Below the pieces are notes generated by a model that worked only from the letters and a program-made list of their open reading frames with translations, searched no databases and was not told the origin of the DNA. A stretch of 64,000 nucleotides of DNA, from assembly GCF_963678635.1 (NCBI RefSeq), contig NC_087071.1, positions 34,585,680-34,649,679 on the forward strand. The letters run 5' to 3'. This DNA comes from Symsagittifera roscoffensis. Its lineage: Eukaryota; Xenacoelomorpha; Acoela; Convolutidae. Each line of letters begins with the position of its first letter. Position 1 is the stretch's first letter. Below are positions 56,155-64,000 of the stretch, one piece after another. The position numbers and the translations under genes were made by a program.

Positions 56155-56529
56155 CTGCCGACTGTTGGAAGTTTTGTGCATCAGAAATCGGAATAGCGAC
56201 TCGTACTCTGGTATCTTTCGGGTTACCCGGAACGGATCGTTGCCGACTCTCCTTCTCCGAAGTGGGTTGCCCCGATAATGCATCCTGATCATTTGAACTC
56301 GTCGTTCCGGTTTCATAATCGGCATATTCGTTGGCGTTTTGACTGTCAGAAACACTACCAATAACTGAACTTTCAACACTTGATTTTTCAGAAGATCGTC
56401 CTTTCAATGTTGATGATGCAAACTTTGAACTGTTGTCCTCAACTTTCGATGGTGTTTCTGATATGCCGCTTTGACCGCTTTTGGAGTTGGCTTCTTCAGG
56501 GGACTCTGTTTTCGAATACGTTGTCGAGT
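56155..56529 (-). CDS. gene A, first exon found: Ser/Glu-rich segment
   Basis: Acceptor TATTTTTAG (AG at 56531-56530), donor TCGGCAG|GTTATTTT (exon ends 56155). The 375 bases start with two bases of a codon and end with one, so at least one more exon lies upstream, not found. Sequence: STTYSKTESPEEANSKSGQS, later SSEKSSVESSVIGSVSDS, YETGTTSSNDQDALS and a TRVRVAIPISDAQNFQQSA end. It is low-complexity, acidic and serine-rich, probably disordered, with the only hydrophobic stretch at RVAIPI. Confidence 0.75.
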
Positions 56530-57779
56530 CTAAAAATAAAACTTGATTCTTGACGATTGAGCGCCATCATTGAAAAAAAAAGTTTTTAAATTTTTGAACC
56601 CAATTTGTGCTTTTTTTGCTCCTCAAATCAACCAGAAAAAATTGCAGATTACATCATGAAAACCATTTATATGTTTTTTGTAGGTGAGAAAGTGGGGTGT
56701 GGCGATGGACTTTAACTGAATTTTTAAACCGGTTTTTCTCGACTCTTTTATTTAAAAAATCATTCAATCGAGTTAGGACTTAAAAGGCCATATCACACGA
56801 TCCATTCTAATAATTGTTTGTGTATTTTTTGTAAATATAAAATGAAACACATCAAAGAGAAATTTCCTTTCCACATTGTCCTCGAAACCACAAGAATTGC
56901 CAGTGGTTGAACAAATAGCACAGAAGTTTCCGATCAAATTCACGTATGTAAATATTTGGTAAATTTACAGAGATCATTTTTTTCTAGGTTTCTCTACGCG
57001 TGTTGTGGGGAAAGAACCTAACGGGTTCTAAATGCATTATTATTAATTGTTCTTTTTTTTCTACATTTGCAAAAGAAATTTTGTTGAAATAGAATGTGAA
57101 ACCAGTTTTCATTTTTTTTTCAGATTAATTTTTTTTGAACTTGGTGCCGGGATGCGCTAAAAGAACTTATTTAACTCAGCTAAAAACAGCAGAATGTTTG
57201 CTTCGAATGTTCGCTTAACTTGCCTTACTTGCTGTAAATCCGAAAAAAGCAAACAAAATTCTAGACAGGTTTTTGAACGTTAGTTAATTTCTAAACATCG
57301 TTCAAATTGCGACAAAAATGGGTGTAAAATCAAATATCAATCTATCCTATCCGACAGTTGCTTGTGGTAACAAAAGCAAAAAAAAAAGAAACAAATCATG
57401 TTAAAACATTTTAAAAAATTTTTGGGGAAATAACTAAAAAATTGTCTTCCGAATTTCGAAGAAAGTGACCACTTATTTGTTTTTTTTTCTCCACATGAAT
57501 TTGAATTTTTAATTAGCCTTTTTCGACGGAAAATGAAACCTACTAAAGTCCTGAGCTCAACTTGGAAAACACTACTCTTACCTTTGGTTAATTTTTTCAA
57601 AGTTATGATTATTCGAAAAGCCACAATGGGATATTTTTGTGCTCTTAACGGTTAAGTGGCGGTTTCATCCGTCTATGATATCATTTCAAATTGAACTGAG
57701 AAATGATAGTTGTTCGAGTTATTACTTCAGTATATGCTAAACACATCACTATATCTTGAAATCCCATGAGCAATCTTGA
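56530..57779. other. upstream of the found gene A exons, no exon seen
   Basis: A 95-codon minus-strand frame at 57337-57624 lacks suitable splice sites. The missing 5' exon(s) of gene A may be here, short, or beyond the retrotransposon. Confidence 0.4.
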
Positions 57780-58561
57780 AACATATCCCATGAACAATCA
57801 GCCAACCAAGACGATGAACCGTCAATTTTGAAATCCGCGGTGCCCAGTGGACAACCAGGACCTCCTGGATTGTTATTCCAGCGAACTGGAAACCGAAACC
57901 TCAAAAGGTATAAACAGCTTCATTCGAAAGTTAAAGCAGAGAGCGCTGATACGTTGACTTTAAATAATGGGGTTGTGCTTAGGAAATCGGGGGTAGCCAC
58001 AAAAGCGAAACCAAAGAAGACTAAAGCCGGGTCAAAAATCAGTTTTACCACCACCAACTCCGCGGGAAGTTAAAGAGCGAGCAACAAAGAAGATTGCTCC
58101 ACAGAAGCAACGGGAGAAAAGCGGCCGCCGATTTGAGAACAGTGGTTCTGAATCGGAAGATAGTGACAACTTACCGATTATTTCGGTCAAACGGACAAAA
58201 CAACCATCCGCGGAGGCTTCAACAGAAATCGCACAAGCAGATCCAACGGCAATGCAACAAACGGACGGACGCAGATATTGGAAGCGACCAAGAAACAATT
58301 CCAACACGCAGCGGCGACTTGGGTAGAAATCCAAGGGATCCGTCTACATCAACTTCAGGGGACCAACCAATGCCAGCACCCGGGAAAAAGAAGAGAACGT
58401 CAAAAAAGGCCAGACGGGTATCCCATAGCAGTCAGGAAGATAGCCAGAACGACACGGGATCTATAGCATCGAGAAGAAGCGGAAGAAAAATAACGGCGGT
58501 GACCAAAATGGGAGGGGTGATGATTGATTTCATCAATCAAAACGAAAAGGAGGGAAAGAAG
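57780..58561 (+). pseudogene. 3' end of a second gypsy copy: pol C-terminal tail
   Basis: Three successive frames encode a Pro/Gly then Lys/Ser-rich tail: GQPGPPGLLFQRTGN and YKQLHSKVKAES; then RREFENSGSESEDSD-like text; then KKKRTSKKARRVSHSS, SGRKITAVTKMGGVM and NEKEGKK. Frameshifts lie near 58060 and 58300. The reading frame stop TGA is formed by the first bases of the LTR. This tail belongs to the same family as the downstream element, which lacks it, so it comes from another copy joined at the LTR. Confidence 0.75.
58544..58561 (+). other. polypurine tract
   Basis: AAAAGGAGGGAAAGAAG directly before the LTR TGATCT, the usual place of plus-strand priming. The same tract precedes the 3' LTR at 63227-63244. 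Confidence 0.8.
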
Positions 58562-59024
58562 TGATCTAAAAGAAAACAATCAAACTGAAACATAAAACAA
58601 AACTATTAGCTTATTTAGCCCAGGGAGAGGGTCGGTCTTCATTGACTAAAACTCAAACGCCATCACTGCTAAGTGATTTTTTAGTTGATAAAAATCGTTG
58701 TCAGGAAAGTTGTTAATCGAACTTTAAACAAGAACTCAGTATCTTTCTTATCAGTAGTTCTTAATTAACATGTTGTCAATAAATTTTCAGTCATCTAAAG
58801 CTTCATCTATTGAAGGGGAAGTGTCGTATAGTGTGGTTTAGGTCAAATTGCAAGCTGTCAATCAACTGTCATTCGTGGTGCTTATTAATCTATTAGCAGG
58901 TGCTGTCCTTGGAACAGTCTGTCACCCTTGGATAATCTTGATAGTCACTCTTATTGTTAACTTTGCAAGATCAAATTGATTATCTTTATTCGAATTAAAA
59001 ACATCACAACAAACGTTTTCAACA
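58562..59024 (+). repeat. gypsy LTR, 5' (463 bp)
   Basis: Starts TGATCTAAAAG, ends GTTTTCAACA, exactly the length of the 3' LTR; the two differ at roughly twenty positions by eye. TG...CA termini, polypurine tract before and primer-binding site after make the boundaries firm. Confidence 0.92.
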
Positions 59025-59039
59025 TGGCGCAGCCAGCAG
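59025..59039 (+). other. primer-binding site
   Basis: TGGCGCAGCCAGCAG immediately after the 5' LTR. It resembles the tRNA-Ser type primer site of some gypsy-group elements (TGGCGCAGTCGG...) more than the tRNA-Lys type. The tRNA assignment is tentative. Confidence 0.7.
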
Positions 59040-59280
59040 TCTCAGGTGGGGGGAAGAATCCACTGGGTATTACAGGATTTCGGCCAGCAAAATGTATTGA
59101 ACCACCTATGATGTGGGAATTGTGAATCAACAGATTCCAATGGGGATGGTGGCTAAGCATTCAATTAATCCAAAAAATTATTATTACTCAGCGACTCTCG
59201 CTGCAGCTCAAGTTACCGCTTTGCCCGAGGAAGTGGATGGGAAGAATCGACTGGAATCAGAATAAGTTCTGATCTCAAAT

Positions 59281-60165
59281 TTGTATTTGTGCCTGGGAGA
59301 AAAAAGACAAGACGAACGCCACAAAAGTCGACCGCATCTAGATCTCTCGACGGTCCGTTACCCAAGGATGATAGACGTACTGGAAACGGAATTCAAGAAG
59401 GAAAGGAATGAGACATACGAGACATATCACCTTCTCTCTCGGAAACAATTCATCAATGAAAGCTTGGAGCAATTACATTCCGTACTGAGCGGATTGGCAG
59501 CGCGATGCAATTTCGGAGTGTTGGAGGATCGTATACTAAGGGATGTATTCATTGTCAATATGAATAACCGTGAAGCACAAAAATAACTATGCAGGTCAAC
59601 AAAAACACCGGAGGAGGTTCATGGGATAGCCCTCTCGTACGAGCGGGGTAACAAGTATGCCACATCCTATGTCGCCACGGGATCATTGGGAACCCAAGGA
59701 TCATCTTCAGGCGGTGGAATCCAGATTAAATCAGAACAGGTTTGAACGATCCGTGGAGGTTACCGCAATAATCGCGCACGAGGCCGAGGTTCATATCGAG
59801 GGCGAGGCTCGAACCGAGGTGGAAATTCGTTTCAAAACAACCGATGCTACAACTGCGACCAACCAAACTTTACGAGAGAACATTTGGATAGATGTCCGGC
59901 AAAAGGAGCTACGTGTAATTTTTGTCATAAAATTGGACTTTACGAACGTACCTGTAGAGGAAAGCGCGGAAATCAGCAAGGACGGGTAGCAGTCGGAATG
60001 ATACGTGAAAATGTTGACGAGACACACCTGGATAATTCAGCGGACAAAGAACCTTCCCAGTATGCAAGTTCCATTGGATGGGTAAACAAAAATCCAGTGG
60101 TACACTCGTTGGACTCGAGCAGTTCAGACGGGAGTTATATGGTAATTGCAATAAAACACAATTGA
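59281..60165 (+). pseudogene. gypsy gag with RGG region and zinc knuckles
   Basis: A capsid-like frame at 59281-59586 (ESLEQLHSVLSGLAARCNFG) ends at a TAA. It continues in the same lineage as an Arg/Gly-rich stretch near 59750-59840 and two zinc knuckles at 59848-59965. The second knuckle is C-x2-C-x4-L-x4-C, with His replaced by Leu. At least three frame changes. Confidence 0.8.
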
Positions 60166-60174
60166 TCCAGGGAA

Positions 60175-60633
60175 TTGAAAATCGCTGGGGCACAATTGCC
60201 GATTACAATAAATGGAAAATCTACTCGCGTTTGGATTGATAGCGGATCTCCGATTTCAATTTTCACCATTGGTGAACTGAGAAGAACGCTGGGAGCTTCG
60301 GGGATAAAACTGGATACTCTCTCGGAGGAGGACAATGCATTTCGAGATTATGGGAACAATCCACTGCAGATGATTGGAGCGATGGCTGTCACATTAGAAT
60401 CCAATGACTGGAAGATAAAAGCAAGGATAAAAGTCATAGGAGGAAATCGCCCATCGATTATTGGAAGAGACTTGATTCCTCAGCTCGGACTACAGTTGGT
60501 GCAACAATCAGCACCAGGGGACCAGATAATGTCCATCGATGAAGTGGATTCGGAACCATCGGTGCCAGAGGGGGAGTTGGACTCGTGGCAAACCTACTTC
60601 AGTAAGCAGTTTTCAAACCTTTTCAATAGGTAG
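60175..60633 (+). pseudogene. gypsy aspartic protease domain
   Basis: A 152-codon frame with the active-site triplet Asp-Ser-Gly (VWIDSGSPISIF, D at 60238-60240) and a C-terminal IIGRDLIPQLGL, the usual second signature. The domain itself is intact; the surrounding gag-pol frame is not. Confidence 0.85.
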
Positions 60634-60654
60634 GAAAAATAAGAAATTATAAAG

Positions 60655-61570
60655 TGCAAGCAGAATTTTTTGAAAACCTCATCCCAGTACAACAAAAGAG
60701 ACGACGAGTTCCCATTTCATTGCAAGAGAAAGTGGATACTGAAATCGATAAACTACTGAAACAAGGTCATATCGAAAACTGACGGAATGCTCGGTCAACT
60801 ATTTCGTGTCTCCAATCGTAATAACAGTAAAGAAAGATGGGTCTGTAAAACTAGCGCTCGAGTCCAGGGAATTAAATAAACAAGTGCTTAAGAACAAATA
60901 TCAAATGCCGAATATTGAAAAACTAAGGGAACAGTAGGACAAACGATTAGCGAGAAAAAATCTGGGGACATATTTTTTACAACGATGGATCTACCATATG
61001 CGTATGGTCAATTGCCACTAAGCGCTGAAACGAGTGTACAAGGTAATTGTTCTCTCATTGGAGGTAGATCGACGGGAACGTACCGGTTCAAGACCGGATT
61101 CTATGGTTTGACTACGATGCCAGCGGAATTCCAGCGCGCAATGGACTGTATTCTTGCGGAATATCCGAAGGCGCATGCGTTCATCGACGATATTTTGGTT
61201 TTATCCAAGGGAATCGCGATCGACCATATAGCAACGGTAGAGAAAATTCTAAAACAAACTGGATCAGGAAAATATGTCTCTAAAACTATCAACATGCAAG
61301 TTCGCGCAACGGAAATGCGAGTGGCTAGGCCACAAGATACCATCTACTGGAATAACTCCCTTGGTACGGAAAACAGAACCGATCGAAGCATTAACGCCGC
61401 CGCGGACTTTGACGCAACTAAAATCGTTCATGGGGTCAATACACAGTCTCCACAAGAATCTGCCAGCGTTACCTGAATCATCCGCGCCGTTGCGACCCTT
61501 AACAAATAAAAGTAATGCATACATTTGGACTTCCGAATGCCAGAACGCGTTTGAAAATCTAAAAAAAACA
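60655..61570 (+). pseudogene. gypsy reverse transcriptase, broken
   Basis: Fingers read in pieces from 60655 (PISLQEKVDTEIDKLLKQGH then stops). The palm at 60985-61250 is readable: FTTMDLPYAYGQLPL, GTYRFKTGFYGL, MPAEFQRAMD, AFIDDILVLSKG, with the FxDD active site near 61179-61190. Thumb and connection codons continue in another frame (LSTCKFAQRKCEWLGHKI) to about 61570. Stops near 60780 and 60935 and frame changes near 61270 and 61570. Confidence 0.85.
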
Positions 61571-61571
61571 A

Positions 61572-62010
61572 GTGTCTAACATTGTTGAATTGCGACATTT
61601 CGATATCCACAATAATATTCGGATCGTGGGCGACGCAATTCACAACGATCTCGGTGCTGTACTTGAACAATTAGGACCGGAGGGGTGGAGACCTATTTCT
61701 TTTGCTTCAAGATACCTTAACGAAGCGGAAAAGAAATATTCAACGAATGATTTGGAAATGTTGGCAGTAGTGGGGGGGGGGGCAGAATAATTTCGAAATT
61801 ATATATTGGGACGGAATATTTTAATCATGACCGATCACAAAGCGTTAATCTCTCTTTTGAACGGCATTAATAAAAAAACAAGACGATGTTTAGCAGTTTG
61901 ACGCGTTGGTTAGATCGTCTCATTCCCTTTGATTTTCAAATTGATCACAAACCAGGGGCGAAAATTGGCCTAGCAGACTACTTATCCCGCCATCCATGTA
62001 ATGAAGCAAC
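61572..62010 (+). pseudogene. gypsy RNase H domain, frameshifted at poly-G
   Basis: GDAIHNDLGAVLEQ, PISFASRYLNEAEKKYSTND and LEMLAVV are typical RNase H text. An 11-base G run at 61772-61782 shifts the frame. The domain resumes near 61800 and ends with HKPGAKIGLADYLSRHP near 61940-61995. Confidence 0.85.
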
Positions 62011-62172
62011 GCCAATTAGTACGTACAAAAAAATGTTTACTGTGGCAAAGATCAACTTAATTCGTGCCGCTCTCGGTTTCAATGAGAATACTGCATCCAG
62101 GGGCTACAAATCCTCCATAATCAATCCAAGAGACCACATATCAAAGAGGAAAGTAAGCAAACTACAAATAGA

Positions 62173-63165
62173 TTGAAAGTTTCGTTACGAAATGAACCAG
62201 TAGAGGGCGCAAAACCATGTGAGTGGGAGTCAACCAATCAGAATCGAACACATGGCTTGAACCGACGGCTACGCAAAATACGCGGAAATTTAGTTGGTGC
62301 TATTATTCAATCAAAAGAAAGTTGTTGTTTAAATCTCTCAAATACATCTAAAAACTCACAATCTCGAATCGCAATGGATAAAAGTATGAGGAAATGGCAG
62401 AAATTCTTACAGCAACACCCAAGTCTAAACAGCAGCACTGATGAAATTGAAGAATTACCACAGAACACCGTATCTTTGGAAGCTATTACTAAAGAAACCA
62501 AATCAATTCGGACGAATACTACATTTTCGTTACCCTCGGCATTCAAAGGTGAAACAATACCACCCGTGGATAACAATTCAATATGTATGTCTATTATCCC
62601 TCGGAATTGCAAGATCGTTAGTAAAATCACTTCTTTACCTGATTTGTTTAATCTAAAGTTCATTGAGTCTAATTATAGATCTGACCCTCAGTTGAGCGCA
62701 ATTCGTGACCTTATAGTTTCACAGGGTCCTAACATTCATGATAAATTTACTGCTATGAACTCTTATTATTCTAAATTTGTTAACGACTTTTCGGTGAAGG
62801 AGAACGTAGTGTGGATGGATGAAAAACTCGTAATACCTATGAACTTACAAACTGCGATTAACAATAGAATTCATGCATACAATCACGGAAAATTTTGATG
62901 AAAATTTTGATGCGGCAAAAGCTGTGTGGTACCCGTATAATTACCGATCAATAGCTTCAATAGCTGAGGATTGTCCCGAATGCACTGCTGCCGGTAAGAA
63001 CTTAAAAACGATCTTAAGAAAAAATCAGCTTGGAAATATACCGGAACCGAAGAAACCAAATGAGTCAGTTCAACTAGATTTTTTGGGGCCCATTAGCTAC
63101 TTAAATGAATCCCGGAAATAAGTGTTAGTGGCAGTTGATCGGTTTTCTCGTTGGCCAAAATGGGT
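62173..63165 (+). pseudogene. gypsy integrase N-terminal part, catalytic core deleted
   Basis: A 241-codon linker frame leads to the zinc-binding end (HAYNHG ... CPEC near 62870-62990), then QLDFLGPISYL with the first catalytic Asp near 63083 and VAVDRFSRWPKW near 63130-63162, after which the sequence jumps to the element's last codons (TAVTKMGG). The second Asp and the Glu of the D,D-E triad and the C-terminal domain are missing. Confidence 0.85.
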
Positions 63166-63244
63166 GTGACCAAGAACGGCGGTGACCAAAATGGGAGGGG
63201 TGATGATTGATTTCATCAATCAGAACGAAAAGGAGGGAAAGAAG

Positions 63245-63707
63245 TGATCTAAAAGAAAACAATCAAACTGAAACATAAAACAAAACTATTAGCTTATTTA
63301 GCCCAGGGAGAGGGTCGGTCTTCATTGACTAAAACTCAAACGCCATCACTGCTAAGTGATTTTTTAGTTGATAAAAATCGTTGTCAGGAAAGTTGTTAAT
63401 CATTCTTTAAACAAGCACTCAGTATCTTTCTTATCAGTAATTCTTAATTAACATGTTGTCATTAAATTTTCAGTCATCTAAAGTTTCATCTATTGAAGGC
63501 GAAGTGTCGTATAGTGTGGTTTAGATCAAATTGCAAGCTGTCAATCAACTGTCATTCGTGGTGTTTATTAACCTTCTATCAGGTGCTGTCCTTGGAACAG
63601 TCTGTCACCCTTGGATAATCTTGATAGCCACTCTTATTGTTAACTTTGCAAGATCAAGTTGATTATCTTTATTGGAATTAAATACTGCACAACAAACGTT
63701 TTCAACA
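63245..63707 (+). repeat. gypsy LTR, 3' (463 bp)
   Basis: Same ends and length as 58562-59024. Differences cluster after the first 150 bp (for example GGGGAAGTG versus GGCGAAGTG, TAGTCACT versus TAGCCACT). Confidence 0.92.
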
Positions 63708-63839
63708 AGACTTTTAATTTAACATCAGAACTCACGAAAGTCTTGGCAGCTGTTTTCATTTAACTAGTAGAAAAAAATAGTGCAGTTAATCAACTTTAAC
63801 CTCAACAAAACTGCTCTTATAGTAAGGCAAAGCCTTGAA
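63708..63839. other. 3' flank of the gypsy element
   Basis: No gene. The first bases after the LTR are AGACTTT; because the 5' LTR is abutted by element sequence, no target duplication can be checked. Confidence 0.5.
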
Positions 63840-64000
63840 TGTTCCGACTGCCCCTTAATTCTTATCGAATAGGTTTTGAGATAAAAAAAAATTGAAAATT
63901 TATAAACTTCGGACAATATTAAAAATCAAGTTGAGTCGTACGAAGTTAATCCGACCTAGCCTCAATTCAAAATGGGACGATTTATTTGTGCAGGCTAATT
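63840..64000 (+). mobile_element. TGTTCCGACT-family MITE, start only (runs off window)
   Basis: TGTTCCGACTGCCCCTTAAT followed by ATCGAATAGG matches the reverse-oriented end near 37.7 kb. It is a subtype of the family at 15668 and 27858. The other end lies beyond the window. Confidence 0.55.

Larger units (their letters stand above)
58562..63707 (+). mobile_element. Ty3/gypsy LTR retrotransposon, integrase-deleted
   Basis: LTR, primer-binding site, gag with zinc knuckles, protease, RT, RNase H, integrase N-terminus, then a deletion to the last 60 bases before the 3' LTR. About 5.1 kb. Many frameshifts and stops; LTR divergence of about 4-5% fits a moderately old insertion. It cannot be autonomous. 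Confidence 0.9.

Noticed and set aside
57337-57624. 95-codon minus-strand frame as the missing first exon of gene A
   Set aside because: No donor in the required phase (ending one base into a codon) was seen, and the poly-Phe content reflects T-rich DNA.
58094-58564. Independent 156-codon gene
   Set aside because: It ends at the LTR and continues the pol tail of the retrotransposon after frameshifts.

Overview
This is nuclear DNA from an AT-rich (by eye about two-thirds A+T) intron-bearing eukaryote, most likely an invertebrate animal. The evidence is multi-exon genes with (T)nCAG acceptors and GT donors, Ty3/gypsy and LINE retroelements, hAT-like MITEs, long introns and a 200-N scaffold gap. 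I could not name the species. Most of the window is non-coding; only two genes and one small gene family give convincing exons.

The main feature is two tandem arrays of U3 small nucleolar RNA genes, recognised from box A (TTTCAGGGATCATTTCT at the RNA 5' end), C', B, C and D in the right order over about 191 nt. One array (about 30.1-35.3 kb, minus strand) has ten units. The other (about 48.9-53.9 kb, plus strand) has nine. Units repeat every 540-575 bp and most carry an upstream block at -80 to -57 that looks like a PSE of Pol II snRNA-type promoters. The arrays are inverted relative to each other and transcribed outward. In both, the intact copies are nearest the centre and copies decay steadily outward. 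Each array lies in an intron of a different minus-strand protein gene. Gene B (exons 36060-35769 and 26778-25487) carries its array in sense. Gene A (exons 56529-56155, 54706-54526, 48190-47909, 47468-47156, all joined in phase, 5' end not found) carries its array in antisense.

Layout: 1-5 kb, old repeats, a GC-richer island and a hairpin. 5.3-8.4 kb and 20.8-24 kb, copies of a secreted cysteine-containing protein family of unknown function, partly broken, with one well-preserved copy at 21556-23594. 9443-9642, gap. 10.6-13.5 kb, minus-strand Ty3/gypsy wreck. 13.8-14.5 kb, a near-perfect palindrome of about 700 bp. 15.7-20 kb, a MITE and a tandem duplication. 25.5-28.3 kb, gene B last exon with a local duplication inside a 370-bp inverted repeat. 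36-42 kb, AT-rich sequence and duplicated blocks. 42.9-45.7 kb, dead minus-strand LINE. 46.5 kb, a small TIR element. 52.5 and 55.4 kb, two hAT-type MITEs with 8-bp target duplications. 57.8-63.7 kb, a Ty3/gypsy element with 463-bp LTRs, an integrase deletion and the 3' tail of a second copy abutting its 5' LTR.

The U3 genes would supply U3 RNA for 18S pre-rRNA processing. Nothing seen links their function to the host genes.
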